In this document: positions 8,424-14,824 of the stretch, piece after piece
How the letters are laid out: each line of letters begins with the position of its first letter
How positions within the stretch are numbered: position 1 is the stretch's first letter
Assembly: GCA_910585095.1 (NCBI GenBank)
Contig: CAJUBU010000030.1
Coordinates: 1 to 14,824, forward strand
Reading direction: 5' to 3'
Source of the DNA: an uncultured Lachnospira sp.
GTDB lineage: Bacteria; Bacillota; Clostridia; Lachnospirales; Lachnospiraceae
DNA length: 14,824 nt
Notes under the pieces: generated by a model
Databases searched by the model: none
What the model was told of the DNA's origin: nothing
The model's input: the letters and a program-made list of their open reading frames with translations, nothing else
Program-made: the position numbers and the translations under genes

Positions 8424-10103
8424 CTAAAACAGTCCAACAATACGATTCTTTTCTTCTTCATAATCAATTCGTTCTGCGGCAGGTGACTTTGGAAGTCCTG
8501 GCATCGTTAAAATCTTTCCTGTAATGGCTACAACAAAACCAGCGCCTGCATTGACATAAACTTCTCTGACTAAAATGTTAAATTCTTGCGGTCTGCCTAA
8601 CAAACTTGCATTATCTGACAAAGAATACTGCGTTTTTGCCATGCACACTGGAAAATGAGCATATCCCATCTCTGTAATATGTTCTAATTCATTTTTTGCA
8701 GCATCCGAATATTCTACGCCATCTGCGCCGTAAATTTCTTTGGCAATTTTTTCTATCTTTTCAGTAAGACTTAATGTGTCATCATATATTGGCTTAAAAT
8801 GGGATTCTTTTACAGATAACGTATCCATCACTTTTTTTGCCAATTCTAATCCGCCCTCGCCGCCTTGCGCCCACACTTTAGCTATCGCAAATTCACAGCC
8901 TTTCTCCTCGCAATGTCTTTTTACAAAAGAATATTCTTTATCGGTGTCTGTAATAAATTGATTGAGTGTAACCACAACAGGAACCCCATATTTTTGTATA
9001 TTTTCAATATGTTTATCTAAATTGACAATTCCTGCTTCCAATGCCTCTATATTTTCCTCTCCTAATTGTTCTTTAGAAACGCCTCCATTGTATTTTAATG
9101 CTCGAATAGTTGCAACAAGCACCACTGCATCTGGTTTTAATCCAGCCAGTCTGCACTTGATATCCATAAATTTCTCTGCGCCTAAATCTGCACCAAATCC
9201 AGCCTCCGTCACAGCAACATCACCAAGTTTTAACGCCAGCTTGGTTGCTCTCACCGAATTACAGCCATGTGCAATATTTGCAAATGGTCCTCCATGCACA
9301 AGCACTGGTGTATTTTCTAACGTCTGTATCATATTCGGTTTCATTGCATCTTTAAGTAACGCAGCCATTGAGCCTGTTGCTTTTAAATCTTGTGCTGTGA
9401 CTGGATTTCCTTCCATATTATAAGCAACAATAATTTTTCCAAGTCGCTTTTTTAAATCTGCCATATCTTCAGCCAGACATAAAATAGCCATAATCTCTGA
9501 AGCAACGGTGATAATAAAATGGTCTTCACGGACAACTCCGTCCGTCTTTGCACCCATACCGACAATAATATTTCGCAATGCTCGGTCGTTCATATCCAGA
9601 CAGCGTTTCCAAACAACTCGTTTTGTATCAATATGAAGCGCATTGCCGTGCATAATATGATTGTCTAACATAGCGGCAAGCAGATTATTGGCAGCTGTAA
9701 TAGCATGAAAATCCCCTGTAAAATGTAAGTTTAAGTCCTCCATCGGAACAACTTGCGCATATCCCCCGCCAGCAGCGCCGCCTTTTATGCCAAAACATGG
9801 ACCTAATGACGGCTCTCTTAAAGCTGCAACGGCTTTTACTCCCATCTTATTAAGTCCTTCTGTAAGTCCAATGCTGATGGTTGTTTTTCCCTCTCCAGCA
9901 GGCGTTGGATTGATAGCCGTCACTAAAACAAGCTTTCCATTCGGCTTATCCGAAAATTTTTTTATCACATCATCGGAAAGCTTTGCCTTATATTTTCCAT
10001 ACAATTCTAATTCATCTTCCAGTATCCCAACCTTTGCAGCAACCTCTGTTATATTTTCTAATTTTGCCTCTTGAGCTATTTCAATATCACTTTTTACACC
10101 CAT
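8424..10103 (-). CDS. fhs: Formate-tetrahydrofolate ligase
   Basis: Makes 10-formyl-tetrahydrofolate from formate, tetrahydrofolate and ATP. It feeds purine synthesis, initiator tRNA formylation and, in acetogens, the methyl branch of the Wood-Ljungdahl pathway. The 559-residue length matches the family. The P-loop TPAGEGKTT is at 67-75, and the two family signatures are GIKGGAAGGGY (105-115) and VATIRALKYNGG (330-341). An in-frame ATG at 10115 would add four residues, but it overlaps the Shine-Dalgarno sequence. GAGGA (10113-10109) sits 5 nt before ATG 10103, so the latter is chosen. The gene follows ftsK after 109 nt of structured leader (annotated separately) and precedes murE by 18 nt. 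Fhs is common in fermenting Clostridia, so it does not by itself show acetogenesis. Confidence 0.98.
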   Translation of the reverse strand: MGVKSDIEIAQEAKLENITEVAAKVGILEDELELYGKYKAKLSDDVIKKFSDKPNGKLVLVTAINPTPAGEGKTTISIGLTEGLNKMGVKAVAALREPSLGPCFGIKGGAAGGGYAQVVPMEDLNLHFTGDFHAITAANNLLAAMLDNHIMHGNALHIDTKRVVWKRCLDMNDRALRNIIVGMGAKTDGVVREDHFIITVASEIMAILCLAEDMADLKKRLGKIIVAYNMEGNPVTAQDLKATGSMAALLKDAMKPNMIQTLENTPVLVHGGPFANIAHGCNSVRATKLALKLGDVAVTEAGFGADLGAEKFMDIKCRLAGLKPDAVVLVATIRALKYNGGVSKEQLGEENIEALEAGIVNLDKHIENIQKYGVPVVVTLNQFITDTDKEYSFVKRHCEEKGCEFAIAKVWAQGGEGGLELAKKVMDTLSVKESHFKPIYDDTLSLTEKIEKIAKEIYGADGVEYSDAAKNELEHITEMGYAHFPVCMAKTQYSLSDNASLLGRPQEFNILVREVYVNAGAGFVVAITGKILTMPGLPKSPAAERIDYEEEKNRIVGLF

Positions 10104-10118
10104 GCTTATCCTCATTTC

Positions 10119-10158
10119 TGCGTTGCTTTGTTTTTACAGATTTATGGCAAGCAACGCA
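10119..10158 (-). repeat. 10-bp perfect hairpin just upstream of the fhs ribosome binding site
   Basis: On the minus strand TGCGTTGCTT (10158-10149) is followed, after a 20-nt loop, by its exact reverse complement AAGCAACGCA (10128-10119). The fhs Shine-Dalgarno begins 5 nt after the 3' arm (at 10113), so a folded stem would crowd the ribosome landing site. The stop codon of the small leader ORF (10136-10134) lies in the loop, and the 5' arm is covered by that ORF's codons 13-16. A ribosome on the ORF would therefore melt the stem. Confidence 0.6.
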
Positions 10159-10196
10159 CAGACACAAATCTTGTGATTGAAAATTTCAATTTTCAA
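10134..10196 (-). CDS. Candidate 20-residue leader peptide upstream of fhs
   Basis: A TTG-initiated ORF of 20 codons plus TAA, too short for ordinary gene calling. Its support is position: AAAGGAGG (10209-10202) lies 5 nt before the TTG, a better site than several real genes here have, and it has no other obvious gene to serve. The peptide reads MKIEIFNHKI then CVCALLAINL: a short polar start, a CxC and a hydrophobic end. There is no run of one regulatory amino acid, so classical amino-acid attenuation is not suggested. It begins 17 nt after the ftsK stop and ends 31 nt before fhs. It could be chance or a gene remnant. Confidence 0.35.
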   Translation of the reverse strand: MKIEIFNHKICVCALLAINL

Positions 10197-10198
10197 TC
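10175..10198 (-). repeat. Perfect 24-base palindrome (11-base arms) after ftsK
   Basis: On the minus strand GATTGAAAATT and AATTTTCAATC flank a 2-base centre. As RNA this gives a 10-bp stem with a TGAA tetraloop. It starts 15 nt after the ftsK stop and contains the TTG of the candidate leader ORF, so the stem could hide that start codon. No T-run follows in transcript direction, which argues against an intrinsic terminator. It could bind a dimeric protein as DNA, or protect the upstream mRNA 3' end. Confidence 0.6.
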
Positions 10199-10212
10199 TA
10201 TCCTCCTTTAAA

Positions 10213-13164
10213 TTATTGATGCAGCAAGTTTTCAAATTCTTCTTCTGTCATAAGTATTTTTCTTGCTTTTGTACCAATTTCTGGACCTACAACACCCATT
10301 TCTGCAAGCTGGTCCATAATCCTTCCTGCTCTGTTAAATCCTATCTTAAAATATCGCTGTAACATTCCAATAGAGCCTTTGTCTTTTTCAATAACAAATC
10401 GTCCTGCCTCCTCAAATAAAGAATCTCTGTCACTATTATTTTTTTCAGTTTCACTTACAGAGGAAGAACCATTTGTTATATCTTCATTATACACAACTTC
10501 TTCCACCATATGTTGTTTGAGATAATCAACCACATTACTGACTTCTTCATCGGAGACAAATGCACCTTGAACCCTCACAGGCTTTGGATAACCTGAAGGG
10601 AAAAATAACATATCTCCTTTACCTAATAATTTTTCAGCGCCATTCATATCAATAATGGTTCTTGAATCCACACCTGATGAAACCGAAAATGCAATTCTTG
10701 ATGGAACATTTGCCTTAATAATACCTGTTATAACATTGACAGATGGTCTTTGTGTCGCAATGACAAGATGAATACCTGCGGCACGCGCCAACTGTGCAAG
10801 ACGACATATCGCATCCTCAACTTCTCCTGGTGCTACCATCATCAAGTCTGCCAGCTCGTCAATAATAATAACAATTTCTGGCATTTTTTCAGGTCTTTCT
10901 TGTCCTTGCAAATCAGAAGTTGTCTGGATTTGCCCTGTGGACATTTTTTCAATTTCTGCTGCGGAAATTTTTTTAATTTCCGCATTGTATCCCTTTAAAT
11001 TTCTTACCCCCATCTGCGCAAATTTTTTATATCTGTCCGTCATCTCAGCAACAGCCCAATTTAGCGCGCCAGAGGCTTTCTTTGGGTCTGTTACAACAGG
11101 AGCTAACAAATGCGGTATTCCATTGTAAACGCTTAACTCAACAACTTTTGGGTCTACCATAATCAATTTTACTTCGTCTGGTCTTGCCTTATACAATATA
11201 CTCATAATAATGGTATTAATACATACCGATTTACCCGAACCTGTAGCGCCTGCAATCAGCAAATGCGGCATCTTTGCAATATCGGCTACAATTGGTTTTC
11301 CTGCAATATCTTTTCCAGCAGCAAATGCAATTTTTGAACTGTTATCCGTAAATGAAGCATCTTCTAACAACTCTCTTAAACATACACTTCCTGCCTCTTT
11401 GTTTGGAACTTCAATACCAATTGCTGCCTTTCCAGGAATAGGTGCCTCAATTCTTATATCTGCTGCCGCAAGATTTAATTTAATATCGTCTGCAAGTGAG
11501 ACAATTTTGCTTACTTTAACCCCCTGTTCAGGCTGCAACTCATATCTTGTAACGGATGGACCACAGCTTATATTTGTTATCGTGACCTTTACTCCAAAAT
11601 TTTGCAAGGTTTGCTGCAATCGAATTGCTGTTGCCTTATTTTCCATCTCAATATTGCCTTTCCCTTTTTTCTTTGGCAAACTTAACAAATCCATCGGAGG
11701 CAATTTATAAGACTGAACTGTTGATTGAGTGCTTTCTTTTTGTACTATTGGTTTTTCTCTCTCCATTGCCTTTAACTGACTTAAAGACATTGATTTTTCT
11801 ATTGTTTTTGGTTCTGCTATAGGCTGTTCTTCTAATACTGCTTGTCTTTGTGTAGTTTCTTGTTCCTTTTGGATTGAATTTTTTGACATATTTTGCTGCA
11901 ATTCATCCTGTTGCAATGTATTTTGTTGTACCATACTTGGATTTGATATATGTTCATTAAATACATTTTGATTTAATATATTTTCTTCATCTAATATATC
12001 TATTTCCTCTAGCGGCAATTTTTCTGCCTCATTTACCATTGTCATATCAAACTCTGGAGATGACTGAACTCGACTGGGTTCTGACTTTCTCCTGCCATAT
12101 GTATTTTTTTCTGATTCAATATGGTCTGGCTCATATATATCCTGTGAATATTGATCATTGATATCTGTATAAGACATAATTTCATGTATATCAATGCTTT
12201 CTGGTGCAATATTTTCCAGTTCTCTCGGAAGTTCTGTATCCGTTGTTATTCCTCTTACTTTCTTTGCCATACGCTTTTTAGCTCGTTCCTCACGAGCTTT
12301 AATATCCTGCTGTTCTCTCAACAAACGCTCCCTGTGTTTTTCTTCCTTAAGTTTACGTCGCCTTGCAAGATATTCTACTTCCGATTCCTCATCAACAATA
12401 TTTTCATCATACCAAGCAGACATATGTTCATTAGAATGTTGTCTATACATATCATAATCTTGTTTTGCCACATGAGCCATACGAGTTCCACTTTTTTTAA
12501 TATTTCGGATACCATTAATAAAAGAACGCTCTGTTATGATTACAATACATAATATTGCAAAAATAATAAGAATTACCATTGTGCCAAGCGTACCTAACGG
12601 TGACATAATTTTACACAATAAACCGCCAAAAAATCCGCCTCCCACTTTATCATTTGCACTGACTACATAAAACTGCACAACCGATGTTGATGCAATATCT
12701 GGGTTATTATTGATTCTCTGCCATGCTGCTGACAATAGAATCATCAAAACATAGACCGCAATTGTTTTTATTCTTGCAACGGCTATAATATCCTTATTAG
12801 AAATCATAAAAACAATCGTTATTCCAAGCACAAATGGAAAAATATATTCCATTACGCCCAACAGACCAAACATAAACCATTTGATTCCGTTACCAAAACT
12901 CCCTGCTAAATTATAATTGCTTAAAAATAGTAATAGTGTAACTGCACATACAATCAGAACAAGAAATTCATCTATTATTTTATTACTGCTCGATGATTTT
13001 ATATTCTTTTTTGTTTTAGAATGACTTTTTCTTTGAGCTGGTTTTTTACCTGATGATGTGCTTTTTGAACTACGTTTTGCAGTTGTTGTCTTTGTATTTG
13101 GATTTTTTGTTATTTTACTCTTGCTTTCACTATCAATGGCTTTTGATATTTTTCTAGCTGCCAT
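10213..13164 (-). CDS. ftsK: DNA translocase FtsK/SpoIIIE
   Basis: Septum-anchored hexameric ATPase that pumps chromosomal DNA through the closing division or sporulation septum. The protein has 983 residues, longer than B. subtilis SpoIIIE (about 790). The N-terminus is Lys/Ser-rich (1-62). Hydrophobic segments then lie near 64-82, 96-121, 126-145 and 190-211. The cytoplasmic linker (about 215-500) has a highly charged helical stretch (about 266-302) and a Gln/Glu/Asn-rich part (about 395-485). The motor has Walker A GATGSGKS (639-646) and Walker B VIIIDELADL (765-774), and the C-terminal winged-helix gamma domain (about 926-971) should read polar DNA motifs. ATG 13164 has GGAGG 10 nt upstream. 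It is the first gene of the series, after a promoter at about 13234-13206. FtsK and SpoIIIE cannot be told apart here. Confidence 0.97.
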   Translation of the reverse strand: MAARKISKAIDSESKSKITKNPNTKTTTAKRSSKSTSSGKKPAQRKSHSKTKKNIKSSSSNKIIDEFLVLIVCAVTLLLFLSNYNLAGSFGNGIKWFMFGLLGVMEYIFPFVLGITIVFMISNKDIIAVARIKTIAVYVLMILLSAAWQRINNNPDIASTSVVQFYVVSANDKVGGGFFGGLLCKIMSPLGTLGTMVILIIFAILCIVIITERSFINGIRNIKKSGTRMAHVAKQDYDMYRQHSNEHMSAWYDENIVDEESEVEYLARRRKLKEEKHRERLLREQQDIKAREERAKKRMAKKVRGITTDTELPRELENIAPESIDIHEIMSYTDINDQYSQDIYEPDHIESEKNTYGRRKSEPSRVQSSPEFDMTMVNEAEKLPLEEIDILDEENILNQNVFNEHISNPSMVQQNTLQQDELQQNMSKNSIQKEQETTQRQAVLEEQPIAEPKTIEKSMSLSQLKAMEREKPIVQKESTQSTVQSYKLPPMDLLSLPKKKGKGNIEMENKATAIRLQQTLQNFGVKVTITNISCGPSVTRYELQPEQGVKVSKIVSLADDIKLNLAAADIRIEAPIPGKAAIGIEVPNKEAGSVCLRELLEDASFTDNSSKIAFAAGKDIAGKPIVADIAKMPHLLIAGATGSGKSVCINTIIMSILYKARPDEVKLIMVDPKVVELSVYNGIPHLLAPVVTDPKKASGALNWAVAEMTDRYKKFAQMGVRNLKGYNAEIKKISAAEIEKMSTGQIQTTSDLQGQERPEKMPEIVIIIDELADLMMVAPGEVEDAICRLAQLARAAGIHLVIATQRPSVNVITGIIKANVPSRIAFSVSSGVDSRTIIDMNGAEKLLGKGDMLFFPSGYPKPVRVQGAFVSDEEVSNVVDYLKQHMVEEVVYNEDITNGSSSVSETEKNNSDRDSLFEEAGRFVIEKDKGSIGMLQRYFKIGFNRAGRIMDQLAEMGVVGPEIGTKARKILMTEEEFENLLHQ

Positions 13165-13205
13165 CCTTAAAAATCCTCCATTTCATATGCTACGCACATT
13201 ACTCA

Positions 13206-13234
13206 ATTATATCATTTTAAACCAAAAGGTTCAA
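13206..13234 (-). promoter_or_regulatory. Sigma-A-type promoter for the ftsK-fhs-murE-priA-def-fmt series
   Basis: The -35 box is TTGAAC (13234-13229, four of six to TTGACA). A 17-nt spacer leads to a perfect -10 TATAAT (13211-13206), with an extended TG at 13214-13213. Transcription would start near 13199, leaving a leader of about 35 nt before the ftsK ATG. It is the only strong match I found in an intergenic region of the window and it sits where the series begins. The -35 box lies in the 3' arm of the preceding terminator hairpin. Confidence 0.75.
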
Positions 13235-13256
13235 CGAATAACTTTTCGTTATCCAT
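13212..13256 (-). CDS. Candidate 14-residue ORF inside the terminator region
   Basis: ATG 13256 to TGA 13212 encodes MDNEKLFVEPFGLK. AGGTGA, a good match to the 16S anti-Shine-Dalgarno, ends 6 nt before the ATG. Almost the whole ORF lies in the hairpin that should terminate ABC-F transcription, and its stop overlaps the extended -10 of the ftsK promoter. It would be transcribed only by read-through from the ABC-F gene. Chance is quite possible. If real, translation would unfold the terminator. Confidence 0.25.
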   Translation of the reverse strand: MDNEKLFVEPFGLK

Positions 13257-13263
13257 TGAACCT
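13220..13263 (-). terminator. Intrinsic terminator of the ABC-F gene
   Basis: On the minus strand AGGTTCAA (13263-13256) pairs with TTGAACCT (13234-13227). After a short mismatched section, five more pairs (GATAAC against GTTATT, inner part) close on a small GAAAA-type loop. A broken T tract, TTTTGGTTT, follows from 13227. It lies about 75 nt after the ABC-F stop and before the ftsK promoter, so it separates the two transcription units. Confidence 0.7.
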
Positions 13264-13269
13264 CACCTG

Positions 13270-13338
13270 ATATAAAAGCATAACTATATTTGATATTTAT
13301 ATAATTATATATTAAATATATCGTTTATACTTTTATAT
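13270..13338 (-). repeat. AT-rich inverted repeat in the ABC-F 3' region
   Basis: Plus-strand arms ATATAAAAGCATAA (13270-13283) and TTATACTTTTATAT (13325-13338) are inverted repeats with one mismatch. In minus-strand RNA the mismatch becomes a U-G wobble, giving an unbroken 14-pair stem. In plus-strand RNA it would be a C-A clash. The 41-nt interior is nearly all A/T and partly self-complementary. The stem begins on the last base of the ABC-F stop codon. AT-rich intergenic DNA makes such repeats easily, so function is uncertain. Confidence 0.4.
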
Positions 13339-14824
13339 TAATCTTCATCTTCATCACTGTTATTTAGCGCAAAACCTTGACGTTTTCTTGCCATATCATC
13401 ACTTTCAAGATATTCATCATATGTTGTAATCTTATCAATAAGCTGACCGCTTGGGACAATCTCCATAATTCGATTTGCTGTTGTCTGTATAAATTGATGG
13501 TCATGCGATGTAAACAGTGAAACACCTGAAAATTTAATTAAGCCATTATTTAAAGCGGTGATGGATTCCATATCCAAATGATTGGTAGGGTCGTCAAATA
13601 TAAGTACATTTGCCCCCATTATCATCATCTTAGAAATCAGACATCGAACCTTCTCTCCTCCTGATAATACTTTAACCTTCTTAACACCATCTTCTCCTGC
13701 AAATAACATTCTTCCCAAAAATCCTCTTACATAAGTTGGGTCCGGGTCTGGCGAATATTGTGTAAGCCATTCAACAATTGTATCTTCCCTATTAAACTCA
13801 GCCGCACTGTCTTTCGGAAAATATGCCATTGACGTTGTTATACCCCATTTGTATTCACCTTCATCGGGTTCCATCTCTCCTGCAAGAATTTTAAACAATG
13901 TTGTTGTTGCAAATTCATTGGAGCCTACAAAAGCAATCTTATCATCATGGTTGACGATAAATGAAATATTGTCCAACACTTTTACGCCGTCAATCGTCTT
14001 AGAAATACCTGATACAGAAAGAACTTCATTACCAATCTCGCGCTGTGGTCTAAAATCAATATATGGATATTTTCTGCTGGAAGGCTTAATTTCATCTAAC
14101 TCAATCTTTTCCAATGCACGTTTACGTGACGTAGCTTGTTTTGACTTGGAAGCATTTGCAGAGAATCTCTGAATAAACTCCTGCAATTCCTTAATCTTTT
14201 CTTCTTTTTTCTTGTTTGCCTCTTTCATCTGCTTTATTAAAAGCTGACTTGACTCATACCAAAAATCATAATTTCCTGCATACAATTGAATCTTAGCATA
14301 ATCAATATCCGCAATCTGCGTACAAACTTTATTTAAAAAATAGCGGTCATGTGAAACAACAATAACTGTATTTTCAAAATTAATTAAAAACTCTTCAAGC
14401 CATGCAATTGCATCAAGGTCAAGGTGGTTGGTTGGCTCATCAAGAAGCAAAATATCAGGATTGCCAAACAATGCCTTTGCAAGTAAAACTTTTACTTTTT
14501 CACTACCATTTAATTCAGACATCAATTTATCATGTAAATCCGTTGTCACACCTAGTCCATTGAGAAGCTGTGCCGCATCTGACTCGGCTTCCCAGCCATT
14601 CATATCAGCAAATTCGGCTTCTAATTCACTTGCTTTATTACCATCTTCCTCTGTAAAATCTTCTTTGGCATAAATGGCCTCTTTTTCTTTCATTATCTGA
14701 TATAAACGTTCATTGCCTCGAATAACAGTATCCAAAACAACACAATCATCATACTTAAAATGGTCTTGCTCTAAAAAAGACAGTCTTTGACCAGGTGTAA
14801 TAGACACATCTCCCTTACTTGGGT
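13338..14824 (-). CDS. ABC-F family ATPase, YbiT/YkpA-like (5' end off window), with degenerate second ATP site
   Basis: Soluble tandem-ABC protein; ABC-F members act at the ribosome in translation or antibiotic protection. About 495 residues are visible. The frame is open to the edge, so an internal GTG (14807) is not the start. Some 40-55 residues, including the first Walker A, are missing. Domain 1 has signature LNGSE (14513-14499) and a normal Walker B, LLLDEPTNHLD. The linker holds SANASKSKQATSR, as in E. coli YbiT. Domain 2 has signature LSGGE (13667-13653), but its Walker A reads GSNEFATTT (from 13925), with Thr (ACA, 13907-13905) where Lys is expected, and its Walker B reads FDDPTNHLD, Asp for the catalytic Glu (13592-13590). 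The C-terminus is acidic. A terminator separates it from ftsK. No drug specificity can be read from this. Confidence 0.93.
   Translation of the reverse strand, partial: PSKGDVSITPGQRLSFLEQDHFKYDDCVVLDTVIRGNERLYQIMKEKEAIYAKEDFTEEDGNKASELEAEFADMNGWEAESDAAQLLNGLGVTTDLHDKLMSELNGSEKVKVLLAKALFGNPDILLLDEPTNHLDLDAIAWLEEFLINFENTVIVVSHDRYFLNKVCTQIADIDYAKIQLYAGNYDFWYESSQLLIKQMKEANKKKEEKIKELQEFIQRFSANASKSKQATSRKRALEKIELDEIKPSSRKYPYIDFRPQREIGNEVLSVSGISKTIDGVKVLDNISFIVNHDDKIAFVGSNEFATTTLFKILAGEMEPDEGEYKWGITTSMAYFPKDSAAEFNREDTIVEWLTQYSPDPDPTYVRGFLGRMLFAGEDGVKKVKVLSGGEKVRCLISKMMIMGANVLIFDDPTNHLDMESITALNNGLIKFSGVSLFTSHDHQFIQTTANRIMEIVPSGQLIDKITTYDEYLESDDMARKRQGFALNNSDEDED

Larger units (their letters stand above)
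10104..10212 (-). promoter_or_regulatory. Structured leader between ftsK and fhs
   Basis: These 109 bases are the widest gap inside the nine-gene series. In transcript order they hold a near-ideal Shine-Dalgarno sequence AAAGGAGG (10209-10202), a 20-codon ORF, a perfect 11-base-arm palindrome, a 10-bp hairpin and the fhs ribosome binding site. No T-rich run follows either hairpin, so neither looks like an intrinsic terminator. I see no convincing promoter. The arrangement resembles a translation-coupled leader controlling fhs, but that is inferred from geometry alone. mRNA stabilisation or decay of a former gene would also explain it. Confidence 0.45.

Noticed and set aside
8962..9423. Plus-strand open frame of 153 codons opposite fhs, and similar ones opposite ftsK (11210-11710), rsmB (1176-1565) and def/fmt.
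   Set aside because: They mirror strongly conserved minus-strand genes, have low-complexity translations with no recognisable domain and lack ribosome binding sites. They are antisense shadows.
10104..10212. Possible separate fhs promoter: TTGCCA and TTGAAA resemble -35 boxes.
   Set aside because: No acceptable -10 box lies 16-18 nt downstream of either.
13338..14807. GTG at 14807 as the start of the ABC-F gene.
   Set aside because: The frame continues upstream to the window edge with family-like residues, and the first Walker A would be missing. It is an internal codon.
1..14824. Search by eye for mobile elements, defence genes, CRISPR repeats, riboswitches, tRNA or phage genes.
   Set aside because: Nothing seen. 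All genes are conserved housekeeping types on one strand with uniform spacing and similar base composition. A THF or SAM riboswitch was considered before fhs, but I could not recognise its conserved core.

Overview
The window is a stretch of ordinary chromosome from a low-GC, Gram-positive anaerobe. It most resembles the Clostridia, and probably the Lachnospiraceae. This rests on the AT-rich sequence, strong GGAGG-type ribosome binding sites, a monofunctional formate-tetrahydrofolate ligase (Fhs), a MurE ligase with the meso-diaminopimelate-type DNPR motif, and the gene order priA-def-fmt-(zinc protease)-rsmB-rlmN. The assignment is from family memory, not from a database search. Every convincing gene lies on the minus strand, so transcription runs from high to low coordinates. 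I see no tRNA, rRNA, CRISPR array, insertion sequence, phage gene or origin.

Layout in the direction of transcription. (1) 14824-13338: an ABC-F ATPase, cut at its N-terminus by the window edge. An AT-rich inverted repeat and a GC-containing hairpin terminator follow it. (2) About 13234-13206: a good sigma-A-type promoter whose -35 box lies in the terminator stem. (3) 13164-1: nine genes in a compact series, ftsK/spoIIIE, fhs, murE, priA, def, fmt, a YugP-type membrane zinc protease, rsmB and rlmN. Gaps are 0-110 bases, with overlaps at murE/priA (TAATG) and yugP/rsmB. rlmN runs off the left edge. No gap between genes exceeds about 175 bases.

How the genes fit together. FtsK moves DNA at the division septum, MurE builds peptidoglycan precursors, and PriA restarts replication forks. 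Fhs makes 10-formyl-tetrahydrofolate, Fmt uses it to formylate initiator Met-tRNA, and Def removes the formyl group from the nascent protein. RsmB and RlmN methylate ribosomal RNA. The series therefore joins growth and division functions to translation initiation and ribosome maturation, with the one-carbon supplier in the same series as its consumer.

I found no novel multi-gene system. The points worth a second look are small: an ABC-F protein whose motif losses all fall in one composite ATP site; a 109-base leader before fhs with a strong ribosome binding site, a 20-codon ORF and two perfect hairpins; a 14-codon ORF with a good ribosome binding site inside the terminator before ftsK; and the terminator-promoter overlap itself. 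Four start codons were corrected from Shine-Dalgarno positions (rlmN, rsmB, priA, fhs), and murE appears to start at TTG.
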